Shown in pieces: positions 8,499 to 17,108 of a DNA stretch of 64,000 nt (positions are counted from its first letter, which is position 1; each line of letters opens with the position of its first letter). The DNA comes from Fen-1254 sp963769605 (GTDB lineage: Bacteria; Bacteroidota; Ignavibacteria; UBA10030). Where the stretch lies: positions 496,001 through 560,000 of the forward strand of contig CAVYML010000009.1 in the NCBI GenBank assembly GCA_963769605.1. Direction: 5' to 3'. The notes under the pieces are model-generated. The model had not been told where the DNA came from. It saw only the letters and a program-made list of their open reading frames with translations, and ran no database searches. Both the position numbers and the translations under genes were made by a program.

Positions 8499-8861
8499 GT
8501 AATTTCTCCTTGCTTATCTTATGATGAAATAATAAATCTTTGTAACTCAGCGTATTTTAAAACAGTTGTTTTTCAGTTATCAATCCCCCTGAAGATAGTC
8601 TCACATAGATGTGATTCATTTTCAGACCTCCGTCGCTTTTAAACAAAAGGGAGTTGGAAACATAAAATTAAATTATGCGAATGCATAATACCTAATTTCC
8701 CTTATGTAGGAGGATTTTTGAATCTTTGAATACCACGCGTGTAATTTCAAATCTTTTTAAAAAAATCTTCTCTAGAAACATCCGCGGTCACCCGTCATCA
8801 ATGTGTTTCGCCGGTCAAGTCTGCCGCAACTGCAATGGATGCAAGAAATTTTCAGAGCCGA
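8499..8861. other. Gene-free stretch
   Basis: No coding signal that I trust on either strand. It is AT-rich near 8660-8760 and contains AAAGGGAGTTGG and AGGAGG motifs without a credible downstream frame. It may hold the promoter for the DinB-like gene (reading left). Confidence 0.4.
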
Positions 8862-9482
8862 TTATGGTTTATAAAGTCCCGATTGTTTCGCTCCATGCAA
8901 TCCTGCCTCTACCGATCGGGTATCCACAGGAGTCAACCGGTGTTTCATCGCCGGACTTAGTATAAAAAATTTCTTCGCATCATCCAAGGCATCCCCGATA
9001 ATCTCCATTGCTGCATCGTTTACCTGCCAGTTCAAGAAACGGAATCTATGCAGATTCAATGCTCCGGTATAACCGATCATAGTCCGTTCCCCTTTGATGT
9101 TGTAATACGGTTCAAAGTAGGTCATCATAAGTTCGCGCAAGCTTCGGTATACGGGCTCGCGGTAGCGCAGGCCTGTAAAATTCGATTTTGCGACAGATCC
9201 CCAATGATCCTGCCGTTTAAAAAGTGCGACGATATGGTCGTCGTCGTTTTCATTCGGTAGAATTTCCGTAATGAGCGGCGGAAAGCCAAGCCTCTCGAGC
9301 GCTGCGGCTGCAAACAGCGCACCGTCATAACAATGCGCCTTGCGGTCGCACAGGACGCTTCGCGGAGAGCGGTACCGTTCTTCATCGCTGTATTCGAGCG
9401 AGTCGAGAAAACGCTGTATATGCTGAGGTGATTCGAGCCGCTGAAAGACGGCAAGTTCTTTTTTTGTAAAGGATGCGGTCAT
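8862..9482 (-). CDS. Transglutaminase-like conserved hypothetical protein
   Basis: 206 residues. The pattern KAHCYDGALFAAAALERLG (Cys about 51) followed by DDDHIVALFKRQDHWGSVAKSN (His about 83) is the Cys-His arrangement of transglutaminase-like/papain-fold proteins. YFEPYYN and GYTGALNL follow. No signal peptide. It sits 43 bp after nadB on the same strand and may be the last gene of the nadCAB transcript, but nothing ties it to NAD synthesis. Enzymatic activity is not established. Confidence 0.75.
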   Translation of the reverse strand: MTASFTKKELAVFQRLESPQHIQRFLDSLEYSDEERYRSPRSVLCDRKAHCYDGALFAAAALERLGFPPLITEILPNENDDDHIVALFKRQDHWGSVAKSNFTGLRYREPVYRSLRELMMTYFEPYYNIKGERTMIGYTGALNLHRFRFLNWQVNDAAMEIIGDALDDAKKFFILSPAMKHRLTPVDTRSVEAGLHGAKQSGLYKP

Positions 9483-9525
9483 GATTCAATGTACAAGAGA
9501 ACGTAGAGAAAGACAATGGTCAAAG

Positions 9526-11100
9526 TTATTGGCGATAATGGCAGCCCACGCTCGTGTTGTTTTCCCATGCTGCGATGGTAATGGTGACCGCAGAGCGGAC
9601 GGCGTTGCGCAGCCCGAGAATGCTGTCGGTAAGTTTAACCGTCCTGTAAAAACGCTGAATCTCCGATTCCAAGTGGCGCAACTCACGTATGGCACGCTGC
9701 AGCCGTTCCACTGTTCGTACAAGTCCGGTGTAATTCCACATTATATTTTTAATAAGACTCATATCCTGGCTGATGAGTGCGGCATCGGGATATTCCGTTC
9801 CCGTTTCCTCCCATTGAGGGAAGTCATCGGACTTCGGTTTGGGGAATTTTTTTAATCCCTCTTTAATATGCACAGCGGCGCGATGTCCCCACACAACTCC
9901 TTCCAGAAGCGATGCGCTTGCCAGACGGTTGGCGCCGTGGAGTCCGGTGCAGGATACTTCGCCTATGGCATAGAGCCTGCCGAGGGTAGTGCGGCCCCAT
10001 TCGTCCGCCCAGACGCCGCCGCAAAAGAAATGTGCCGCCGGGACAACAGGCGCCGGTTCTTTGGAAATATCGATCCCGGCCTGGAGGCACATCTTATAAA
10101 CCGAAGGGAATCTTCTCTTGATGTCTTCAGCAGGCAAATAGGATGCGATATCAAGGAATACATTCGGAATATTGTTTGCAAGCATTTCCTGATGGATGCT
10201 GCGTGCGACAACATCGCGTGGAGCGAGGTCTTTCCATTCAGGAGCATATTTCTGCATGAACGGTTCCATTTTATGGTTGACTAACCTTGCACCGGCTCCG
10301 CGTATGGCTTCCGTGATAAGAAAGCATGGACCGTTTTCCTGATAAAATGCAGTCGGATGAAATTGAACGAATTCGCAATTGATGGTACGTGTACCGGCGC
10401 GGGAAGCCATTGCAAGTCCGTCCCCGCGTGCTCCGGGCGGATTTGTTGTGCGTAAAAAAATTTGGCCGACTCCGCCTGTGGCAAGAATTGTTGCGCGTGA
10501 AAGAACACGCTGCACACTGCCCGTTTCCTGATCCAGCAAGTATGCGCCGACGCATGTGAGCGATTCATAAACGGTCAATCGGTCGATGGCATGGTGGGCG
10601 GGAGTCAGAAGATCGATTGCGGTTTTTCCGGTTAGAAGCGTTACGTTTGGATGCGACCGGATCGCTTGAATAAGGCATTTTTCGATTAAACTTCCTGTTG
10701 CATCCCTGGCATGGAGAATACGGGCAACGGAATGCCCTCCTTCCCGTACAAGCGATAATTCGCCTTTGCGAGTTTTATCGAAAGGAATTTTTATTTTATC
10801 GAGAAGTATCGATTTGACGAGACCCGGTCCTTCGGTCGTAAGAATTTCCACCGCCCGCGGGTTGCAGTATCCGGCGCCTGCCCGTGTAATATCTTCGGCA
10901 AGAAGTTTCGGAGAATCGTCCGGGCCTGTGTAAATAATTCCACCTTGAGCGTAGTGTGTATTCGATTCTTCCGGTGCAGTGGATCGTGTAACGACAACCA
11001 CGTTGATACCTGCATCCGCAAGCTGAAGTGCAGCTACGCTGCCGGCAACTCCGCTGCCGATAATTAAAACATCGCATTCAAGATTATTGTGTGTGTCCAT
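9526..11100 (-). CDS. nadB: L-aspartate oxidase NadB
   Basis: 524 residues. It oxidises L-aspartate to iminoaspartate using FAD, the first step of de novo NAD synthesis. The FAD-binding fold is evident from DVLIIGSGVAGSVAALQLA at the N-terminus, HYAQGGI, VQFHPTAFY and the C-terminal GEVSCTGLHGANRLASASLL. These are the succinate dehydrogenase/fumarate reductase flavoprotein features that NadB shares. The start lies five bases after the nadA stop, so nadC-nadA-nadB form one operon. The product passes to NadA. Confidence 0.97.
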   Translation of the reverse strand: MDTHNNLECDVLIIGSGVAGSVAALQLADAGINVVVVTRSTAPEESNTHYAQGGIIYTGPDDSPKLLAEDITRAGAGYCNPRAVEILTTEGPGLVKSILLDKIKIPFDKTRKGELSLVREGGHSVARILHARDATGSLIEKCLIQAIRSHPNVTLLTGKTAIDLLTPAHHAIDRLTVYESLTCVGAYLLDQETGSVQRVLSRATILATGGVGQIFLRTTNPPGARGDGLAMASRAGTRTINCEFVQFHPTAFYQENGPCFLITEAIRGAGARLVNHKMEPFMQKYAPEWKDLAPRDVVARSIHQEMLANNIPNVFLDIASYLPAEDIKRRFPSVYKMCLQAGIDISKEPAPVVPAAHFFCGGVWADEWGRTTLGRLYAIGEVSCTGLHGANRLASASLLEGVVWGHRAAVHIKEGLKKFPKPKSDDFPQWEETGTEYPDAALISQDMSLIKNIMWNYTGLVRTVERLQRAIRELRHLESEIQRFYRTVKLTDSILGLRNAVRSAVTITIAAWENNTSVGCHYRQ

Positions 11101-11105
11101 GGTTT

Positions 11106-12164
11106 TTAATCGATAGGATTGTTCGGAACACCGGGTGCAACGGCGAGCATTCGCTCGAGCGCCCGGACAGCTTTGATGCGGATCTCCTCCGGTATTTCAA
11201 TGACGTATCGCGTATGCTGCAGAGAGTCGAGCGTGTCTTCGAGTGTAATTTCGTTCATGTGCGGACAACGAATGGAACACATGCGGAGCATATTTTTCTC
11301 CGGATTTGCGGCGGCAATATTGTCTCCCATCGAGCATTCCGTAAGCAGCAGATAACCCGGCGCCTTCGACTGCTGTACGAATTTTATCATTGCCGATGTG
11401 CTGCCGGAAAAATCAGAAGCCCCCGTTACTTCCGGGCTGCATTCCGGATGTGCGAGAATGACGACGTCGGGAAATTGTTTGCGGACGTTGCCGATGTCTT
11501 CGATTGTGTATTTTTCATGCACTTCGCATCGGGCATTCCAGCCGATCATAACTTTATCGATCGTTGTATCGGAACCCGGCGCAATGGTTGGGAAAATAAT
11601 ATGGCGCCCGGTTTCCAGAGCTACGTTGCGTGCAAGATATTCATCCGGTAGAAAAATGACCGATTCGCCTTTGAGGGATTCGACAACGGCCGCCGCATTG
11701 CTCGATGTGCAGCAAATATCCGATTCCGCTTTGACCTCAGCGCTGGTATTGACATACGTCACGACAGGAACTCCGGGAAAACGGGATTTCAGCTTCCGGA
11801 CATCCTCCGCCGTAATGCCGTCTGCAAGCGAACAGCCCGCTTTTTTTGCGGGCAGGAGAACGGTTTTTTGCGGGGAGAGAATTTTAGCGGTCTCGGCCAT
11901 GAACCGTACGCCGCAAAAAACAATAATATCTGCTGTTGCTTTTGCCGCTGCACGGGAAAGTTCAAGAGAATCGCCGGTGATATCCGGAATGGAATTATAC
12001 AGGGCCGGCTCCATATAATTGTGACCGAGTATGACCGCATTACGCTGCTTTTTAAGCTCGATAATCTGTGCGGCAATTTCGGACTTGATCTTCAATTCCA
12101 CGTCGGGAACGACATCCCGCAATTTTATCTTTAAGTCCTGATATATGGCTTCTGCATTTGCCAT
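11106..12164 (-). CDS. nadA: Quinolinate synthase NadA
   Basis: 352 residues. A [4Fe-4S] enzyme that condenses iminoaspartate with dihydroxyacetone phosphate to quinolinate. The cluster cysteines are in KKAGCSLADG, ICCTSSNAAAVV and the later HPECSPEV region. GHNYMEPAL, FCGVRFMAETAKIL, PDEYLARN and WNARCEVHEKY are family blocks. It is ten bases downstream of nadC. The oxygen-labile cluster suits an anaerobic or microaerophilic cell. Confidence 0.97.
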   Translation of the reverse strand: MANAEAIYQDLKIKLRDVVPDVELKIKSEIAAQIIELKKQRNAVILGHNYMEPALYNSIPDITGDSLELSRAAAKATADIIVFCGVRFMAETAKILSPQKTVLLPAKKAGCSLADGITAEDVRKLKSRFPGVPVVTYVNTSAEVKAESDICCTSSNAAAVVESLKGESVIFLPDEYLARNVALETGRHIIFPTIAPGSDTTIDKVMIGWNARCEVHEKYTIEDIGNVRKQFPDVVILAHPECSPEVTGASDFSGSTSAMIKFVQQSKAPGYLLLTECSMGDNIAAANPEKNMLRMCSIRCPHMNEITLEDTLDSLQHTRYVIEIPEEIRIKAVRALERMLAVAPGVPNNPID

Positions 12165-12173
12165 TATTATATT

Positions 12174-13061
12174 TTATTCTTTCTTCTGTCTTCTAAATTC
12201 TGACTTCTGTATTCTGACTTCTTCTTCTAAAAGAAAACTTATATCGAGTGCGGAAACGGAATGGGTCAGCGCGCCGATGGAAATCATATCTACACCCGTT
12301 TGAGCTACGGCGGCAGCGTTGCGCAGTGTTATGTTGCCGGACGCTTCCAGAGTTGCGCGTCCTGCCGTTATTGCAACAGCTTTACGTATAGTTTCCGTAT
12401 CCATGTTGTCCAGCATGATCCGGTCGGGCTTCAATGAAAGCGCCTCGCGAAGCTCGTTAAGATTCTTGACTTCGATTTCGAGAGGACGGCCTTTTTTATC
12501 CGCTGCCCAGACCTGTGTTACAGCTTCTGTAATTCCGCCTGCCGCTGCAATATGATTGTCTTTGATCAATACCATATCGAATAATCCGAAGCGGTGATTA
12601 CCTCCACCTCCAAAAACAACTGCCTGTTTATCCAGCAGTCGGAGTCCGGGAGCGGTCTTGCGTGTATCTAATATGACAGCATTTGTTCCCCGGACCGCAT
12701 CGACAAAGGAGCGGGTCAAAGTGGCAATACCGGACATCCGCTGAAGAAAATTCAATGCAGTCCGTTCGCCGCCGAGCAGTGCACGTCCTCTGCCCCGCAC
12801 TTTGGCGATAATCTGTCCATTGAGAACATTGCTGCCGTCGCAGACTTTTGGAGAAAAAATTGTTTTTTTATCAAGCAGTTTGAATGTTTCGGAAACGACT
12901 GTCAGGCCGGCTATGATCCCTGGAGCTTTTGCAATAAAAGTTCCGGTAAGAATTTGCTCAGGCGGAATTGTACTCTCGGAAGTAATGTCGCCCTCCCCAA
13001 TGTCCTCCTCCAAAGCGCGCCGGATAATGTCCCGAATTTCAAGGATTTCACTTTTCTTCAT
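12174..13061 (-). CDS. nadC: Nicotinate-nucleotide pyrophosphorylase NadC
   Basis: 295 residues. It converts quinolinate and PRPP to nicotinate mononucleotide, the third step of the de novo route. Motifs: EEDIGEGDITSE, the RTALNFLQRMSGIAT helix, the DTRKTAPGLR PRPP/quinolinate site, GGGGNHRFGL and LIKDNH. It is first in the operon. Oddity: the last 11 or so residues (RIQKSEFRRQKKE) are encoded by an intergenic-type TTCTGACTTC repeat, so the C-terminal tail probably arose by repeat insertion or read-in. Confidence 0.97.
   Translation of the reverse strand: MKKSEILEIRDIIRRALEEDIGEGDITSESTIPPEQILTGTFIAKAPGIIAGLTVVSETFKLLDKKTIFSPKVCDGSNVLNGQIIAKVRGRGRALLGGERTALNFLQRMSGIATLTRSFVDAVRGTNAVILDTRKTAPGLRLLDKQAVVFGGGGNHRFGLFDMVLIKDNHIAAAGGITEAVTQVWAADKKGRPLEIEVKNLNELREALSLKPDRIMLDNMDTETIRKAVAITAGRATLEASGNITLRNAAAVAQTGVDMISIGALTHSVSALDISFLLEEEVRIQKSEFRRQKKE
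12176..12232. repeat. Short-period repeat inside the nadC 3' end
   Basis: Imperfect run of TTCTGTCTTCTAAATTCTGA-like words, the same family as 7612-7673. It encodes the extra basic tail of NadC in the antisense reading. Confidence 0.6.
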
Positions 13062-13144
13062 GCTTCAATATAAGGAAGTTTGGGTTTAATTGTCCATCAT
13101 TTTCATTCGTTGTTCAGGCTTCTTAGTCCGTGGTTCGTAGTAAT

Positions 13145-13187
13145 TGGTTCAAAGTGCTGCCGTGTTGCTGTTCGAGGTTTATCGGTT
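13145..13187. repeat. 43-bp inverted repeat, left copy
   Basis: Exact reverse complement of 16073-16115. The pair brackets the TPR lipoprotein and the IS element (2.9 kb). The surrounding gap (13062-13369) otherwise holds only short-period repeats (TTACAGTTGACAGTTTGCAG type at 13205-13290). Confidence 0.85.
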
Positions 13188-13369
13188 ATTCGGTTTATCA
13201 GTTCTTTCGTTCGTCAGTTGTTTGGTTCCATCTACCATTCACAGTTTACAGTTGACAGTTTGCAGTTTACCATTGACGCCATTGACAATTTCGATTGCTT
13301 TTACCCTCGCTTCTCTTTAATATATCGTCAATTTTGTATTTGACCGATTCAAAATATTGGCACAACCGC

Positions 13370-14284
13370 ATGGGATTCCGATTGCTTAAAATGGTTAATA
13401 TCACTCTCCTTGCCGGTGCATTCTGCATTTGCGGATGTTCTACGGGAGAAATATTTCTCAGTACAAATGTTACCGAAGGCTTTATCGGCAAACAGAAGTT
13501 AAAAATATATCTTGCAGAAATTACCGGAACGGATGAGGATCCTTTTCAGAAGGAGCTCTCCGCTGCATTATCGAAAGATTCAAATATTGTCCTACAGCCG
13601 TACGGAGAGATGCCGGACTCGACATGCGATACTACATCTGCAATCCAGGGAATCATTATTTCCGGCGTTCATGATATACGCGAAGATTCGCGTACCGTAC
13701 ATGATGCATCGGAAGAAGGGGGAGGAGAACGTACGGAAATCAATCATGTAAATGAATTTCAGTACACCGTTCGAGATGCGGTTTCGATGGATGAACTTTC
13801 TTCCGGTGTTGTGCAGTGCACCGAAACGTTTTCCAACCCTCCTTCGTCTTCTTGGGGGTCGATTATCGGCGGACTATTCCATGCATTGGCCGATTTGCTC
13901 GCCACTCCGGACACTCGCAGGAATCGACAAACAATCGATGAATTTGTCCGTTCAATAAGAATTCATACCGAAACACGGGATATCATTTTATACAACGATA
14001 AGGATTTACCGGAATTGAAAGAAGGAATCGATTCGGCGCGCATCGGGAATTGGGGAAAAGCGGCCGCTTGTTTTCAGTCTGCCGTCGAGAATAATCCAAA
14101 ACAAAATGTTTTATACAAAGCGTATTTTAATCTGGGCATAACGTATGAGTGCATAAGCGAATATGAAAAAGCGCTGACCGCTTTTTCACTTGCGAACGAA
14201 TTACACCCGGATGGGCGATTCAAGTCGGAAATAGAATACTGCGAACGCTCTTCCCGATGTTTAGAATGGCGGGAGAAGCAGTAA
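13370..14284 (+). CDS. Lipoprotein with C-terminal TPR
   Basis: About 304 residues from the ATG at 13370. That start is chosen because it gives a basic n-region (MGFRLLK), a hydrophobic core and a lipobox ending ICGC. Upstream in-frame codons would prepend an unlikely leader. The middle region is unassigned and contains a DUF-like beta domain and a FDNPPSSSWGSIIGGLFHALADLL-type hydrophobic patch. The end carries one or two TPR-like helix pairs (about residues 205-290: GNWGKAAACFQSAVENNP, YFNLGITYECISEYEKAL). It is probably anchored to a membrane and part of a protein assembly. Function unknown. Confidence 0.75.
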   Translation: MGFRLLKMVNITLLAGAFCICGCSTGEIFLSTNVTEGFIGKQKLKIYLAEITGTDEDPFQKELSAALSKDSNIVLQPYGEMPDSTCDTTSAIQGIIISGVHDIREDSRTVHDASEEGGGERTEINHVNEFQYTVRDAVSMDELSSGVVQCTETFSNPPSSSWGSIIGGLFHALADLLATPDTRRNRQTIDEFVRSIRIHTETRDIILYNDKDLPELKEGIDSARIGNWGKAAACFQSAVENNPKQNVLYKAYFNLGITYECISEYEKALTAFSLANELHPDGRFKSEIEYCERSSRCLEWREKQ

Positions 14285-14328
14285 GGAAAAATCGCCAATC
14301 GTGAATCGCGAATTGTCAATGGTAAATG

Positions 14329-15995
14329 CCTGACTTTCAGGTCAAAATATACACTATAATTTCAAAAGTTTTTTATTTACACGTTTCAAAATTAGTTCCT
14401 GCTTCTTCGTTAACGCTACAATACGAGATAATTGAAAATTCTTTTTTGCGTCACGTAAATACACCTTATACATCGACGATAACTCTTCAAGTGCTTCTTC
14501 GGCCGACATAGGAATCTTGCGGAGATGGAACTCTAATAATGATAATAGTAAATATGAAAGATAACAAATAAACACATGCGCCGTCACCCTGTTGTACAAC
14601 CAATGACGAATCGGCTGTAAGTTCACAATACCTTTAAGCGTTTTAAATGATCGCTCAATGACATTCTTGTCAAAATATATTTTGATAAAATCTTCTTTTG
14701 TCAATTCTCTTGTTGCAAAAAGACACGAAAATCCGTTGAACTCTTCGGCTTGAGCAACGACATCGGTGAGTATTTCTCCCTTGTTATCAAAATATTTTTC
14801 TAATCCCGGTTTGATGGTTTTCTTTTGACGCAATAGCTCTTTTGCGTTTTGTATCTCATCATACCGCGACTCTTGGAGTTCTTGTTTTTGAGCATTATTA
14901 AAACAGACTGCCAATATCCCGTGGATATCATCAATTGTATAGGGAATGCAGCAAACATAAAAATTACTTTTTTTCAACTGGACACGATTTCCTATGTTGA
15001 CGAAATTCTTCTTCTCTCTTAGAGCGCGAACTGTTGCCGCAAGTGTGCCTCTAATCGGTAATCCGCACAGCGTATCCCAGCTAAGTGCCTTAATATCCTT
15101 GAGGTTACGGGCAGATGAAATACCTCGATCATATACGAATATGCCGCCATTGATGTTATATCGACGAAAATCAGTAACGAAATCCTGAAACATCCGTGTA
15201 TCGTGAATATTGCCATCCAAGACCTTGTGACAGATCGGGATGCTTTCTTTCCTGGTAACGGCTAATCCAACTTGGATGAGAGGATGCCCGGGTTGTCCGT
15301 CCTTGGAATGGCCGAGTTTACCGAGTGGACATTTGTTTCCATACAAGTATGTGTTGGTAACATCATAGACAATACCTGTCACTGGTAAATGATAATGCTT
15401 AAGAACTTTTTCAAAGATTGTCCGTTGAATATCATGAGCCTGAAGATCGTCGATTGAGTCCATTGCCGAATAGAGCCGATCTTTCGTGAGTGCATCATGA
15501 GAAAGGATTAATGGTAAGTCTGTACGTTCATACCATTGCGTCATTTTATTGACACTCTTAAAATCCAGGCAATGCGCATACACCATCGACAAGATTTCTT
15601 TCCCATATTCTCCAAGCATCGACTCTAAATCGATGCCTTTCGCAAGTGAATCCAGAACAAGAAGCGGTCCATAGAGCTTGATTTCTGTAACTTCAAAATT
15701 AGAAATTGATGACGCTAAAATTACTTTTTCATCGATCTCTTTACCAATGTAACGAATGTGCTTTTGGACGCAATGTCCATCGATCCATTGGTTTTCGACT
15801 TCAGCAAGATATGTTTTGCCACCGTGCTTTATTTTTCTTATGAAACTCATAGTGTATATAATATACACTATCCAAATATCAATGTCAAGTATTATTTACT
15901 GATAAAGAACGATAATATGCCTGATTTTAGAGGTGATTTTTGCATTTTGCTCTTTTTAGACCTTTTCTAGTGTATACATCAAGCTGAAAGTCAGG
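14329..15995. mobile_element. Intact IS1634-type insertion sequence
   Basis: 1,667 bp. Terminal inverted repeats start CCTGACTTTCAG and end ATATACACTA/GTATACACTA about 28 bp in. It is flanked by the 6-bp direct repeat TAAATG (14323-14328 and 15996-16001), so this copy arrived by transposition and still has its target duplication. One transposase gene lies on the minus strand. The target sits inside a short-period intergenic repeat. Confidence 0.93.
14354..15850 (-). CDS. IS1634-family DDE transposase
   Basis: About 498 residues. The N-terminal domain (FIRKIKHGGKTYLAEVEN) is followed by the DDE core: first Asp in VYDVTNTYL with KLGHSKDGQPGHPLIQVGLA, second in FVYDRGISSARN, and the Glu region in FDKNVIERSFKTLKG. 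The layout and length fit the IS1634 (IS4-related) group. The start is the ATG at 15850; an in-frame GTG lies six codons earlier. A 21-bp palindrome (TAGTGTATATAATATACACTA, 15850-15870) overlaps the start and may be the promoter or an operator. No inactivating lesion is seen. Confidence 0.93.
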   Translation of the reverse strand: MSFIRKIKHGGKTYLAEVENQWIDGHCVQKHIRYIGKEIDEKVILASSISNFEVTEIKLYGPLLVLDSLAKGIDLESMLGEYGKEILSMVYAHCLDFKSVNKMTQWYERTDLPLILSHDALTKDRLYSAMDSIDDLQAHDIQRTIFEKVLKHYHLPVTGIVYDVTNTYLYGNKCPLGKLGHSKDGQPGHPLIQVGLAVTRKESIPICHKVLDGNIHDTRMFQDFVTDFRRYNINGGIFVYDRGISSARNLKDIKALSWDTLCGLPIRGTLAATVRALREKKNFVNIGNRVQLKKSNFYVCCIPYTIDDIHGILAVCFNNAQKQELQESRYDEIQNAKELLRQKKTIKPGLEKYFDNKGEILTDVVAQAEEFNGFSCLFATRELTKEDFIKIYFDKNVIERSFKTLKGIVNLQPIRHWLYNRVTAHVFICYLSYLLLSLLEFHLRKIPMSAEEALEELSSMYKVYLRDAKKNFQLSRIVALTKKQELILKRVNKKLLKL

Positions 15996-16072
15996 TAAAT
16001 GGTAAAGGAAACTTTAAGATGGACTCCATCTCGTTTAAGATGAAGCCCATCTAAATAACTCACAAACGAAAC

Positions 16073-16115
16073 AACCGATAAACCTCGAACAGCAACACGG
16101 CAGCACTTTGAACCA
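16073..16115. repeat. 43-bp inverted repeat, right copy
   Basis: Exact reverse complement of 13145-13187. The gap 15996-16378 holds, beyond this, short-period CTACGAACCACAAACTATGAA words and an AT-rich promoter-like region. Confidence 0.85.
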
Positions 16116-16290
16116 AGGACTACGAACCACAAACTATGAACCTTGATCCGTCGAGACCAAATGTAAGCTTTTAATATCTATTGTTGTACTTTTCAACACT
16201 TTTGGCAAACTCCAAGTTTTTAAAATATTGAAATATATCGAAATCGCATCAAAATCACTGTCTAATGGACATATTTACAGTTTTTCTTTC

Positions 16291-16306
16291 TTGGTACGGC
16301 AATTGG
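16291..16306 (+). promoter_or_regulatory. Candidate sigma-54 promoter
   Basis: TTGGTACGGCAATTGG fits the -24/-12 consensus TTGGYACG-N4-TTGC except for G in place of the final C. The GG-to-GG spacing is correct at 12 bp. It lies 73 bp upstream of the GcvH-like start. Moderate evidence only. Confidence 0.45.
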
Positions 16307-16378
16307 AGATTAATAAGAATAGTTGATTGATATGATGGAAATTAAAAACGAAAGAGATTGTATATAAGGAGATGTGTC

Positions 16379-17059
16379 ATGGTAACATTACTTGTTATCG
16401 CAACAATTCTGGTTTTTATCGGAATTGAACTTTTACGGCAGCATGCCGTAAAGCACAGACCGGTTCCGGCAGCGAATTCGGCTAATGAACATATTCTTAT
16501 TCCAAAAGGATATTTCTTGAGCAAGGCGCATGTTTGGGTGGAAATGATTTTCCGCGGCGAAGCCCGAATCGGTATGGATGACTTTATACAGAAAATTATA
16601 GGCGGAGTGGATCGCATAGAATCCGTAAAACCTGGAACCGAACTGAAAAAAGGAGAGCCTCTGTTGACCGTTTATTCCGGCAGCCGTACACTCACGATAC
16701 CGGCTCCCCTTTCGGGTACCGTCACAAAACTGAATGAGGCAGTGCTGGCCTTGCCAAAAGCATTGCAGACGGATCCGTATGTTTCCTGCTGGATTGCAGT
16801 GCTCATGCCGAAAAACATTGCACCGGAACTTCTTCTGCTTTCTGTTGCGCAGGATACGGGTCAATGGATGAAAGCTGAGATTGCCCGGTTCCGCGATTTT
16901 ATCCGTACACAGACTCAAGCGTCACAAACACAAACGGGTGTTCCCGCAGCGATCGGCGTTACATTGTTCGACGGCGGTTTGCCGCACTATGGAGTACTGG
17001 GGCAGTTCGATGAAAACACGTGGCGTGCCTTCCAAAAAGAATTTTTAAAAGCAGAGTAA
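16379..17059 (+). CDS. Membrane-anchored GcvH-like protein lacking the lipoyl lysine
   Basis: About 226 residues. One N-terminal membrane helix (VTLLVIATILVFIGIELL) is followed by a glycine-cleavage-H-type hammerhead domain: KAHVWVEMIFRGEARIGMDDFIQKIIGGVDRIESV, then GEPLLTVYSGSRTLTIPAPLSGTV. In true GcvH a lysine in the hairpin is lipoylated. Here the hairpin reads SGSRTLTI with no lysine, so it is unlikely to carry lipoate and probably acts as a binding or scaffold domain. The start at 16379 follows GGAG. It is paired with the next gene (49-bp gap) and precedes the sensor kinase operon. Confidence 0.8.
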   Translation: MVTLLVIATILVFIGIELLRQHAVKHRPVPAANSANEHILIPKGYFLSKAHVWVEMIFRGEARIGMDDFIQKIIGGVDRIESVKPGTELKKGEPLLTVYSGSRTLTIPAPLSGTVTKLNEAVLALPKALQTDPYVSCWIAVLMPKNIAPELLLLSVAQDTGQWMKAEIARFRDFIRTQTQASQTQTGVPAAIGVTLFDGGLPHYGVLGQFDENTWRAFQKEFLKAE

Positions 17060-17108
17060 AGCCGTATGCGCAACGATAGTGGATTATGTTTGAAGAGGAA
17101 ATGAAGCA

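Noticed and set aside
9526..11100. Succinate dehydrogenase or fumarate reductase flavoprotein
   Set aside because: It shares the fold, but the operon with nadC and nadA, and the absence of iron-sulfur and membrane subunits, identify NadB.
16379..17059. Functional glycine cleavage H protein
   Set aside because: The lipoylation lysine is missing, a membrane helix was added, and no gcvT or gcvP is nearby.
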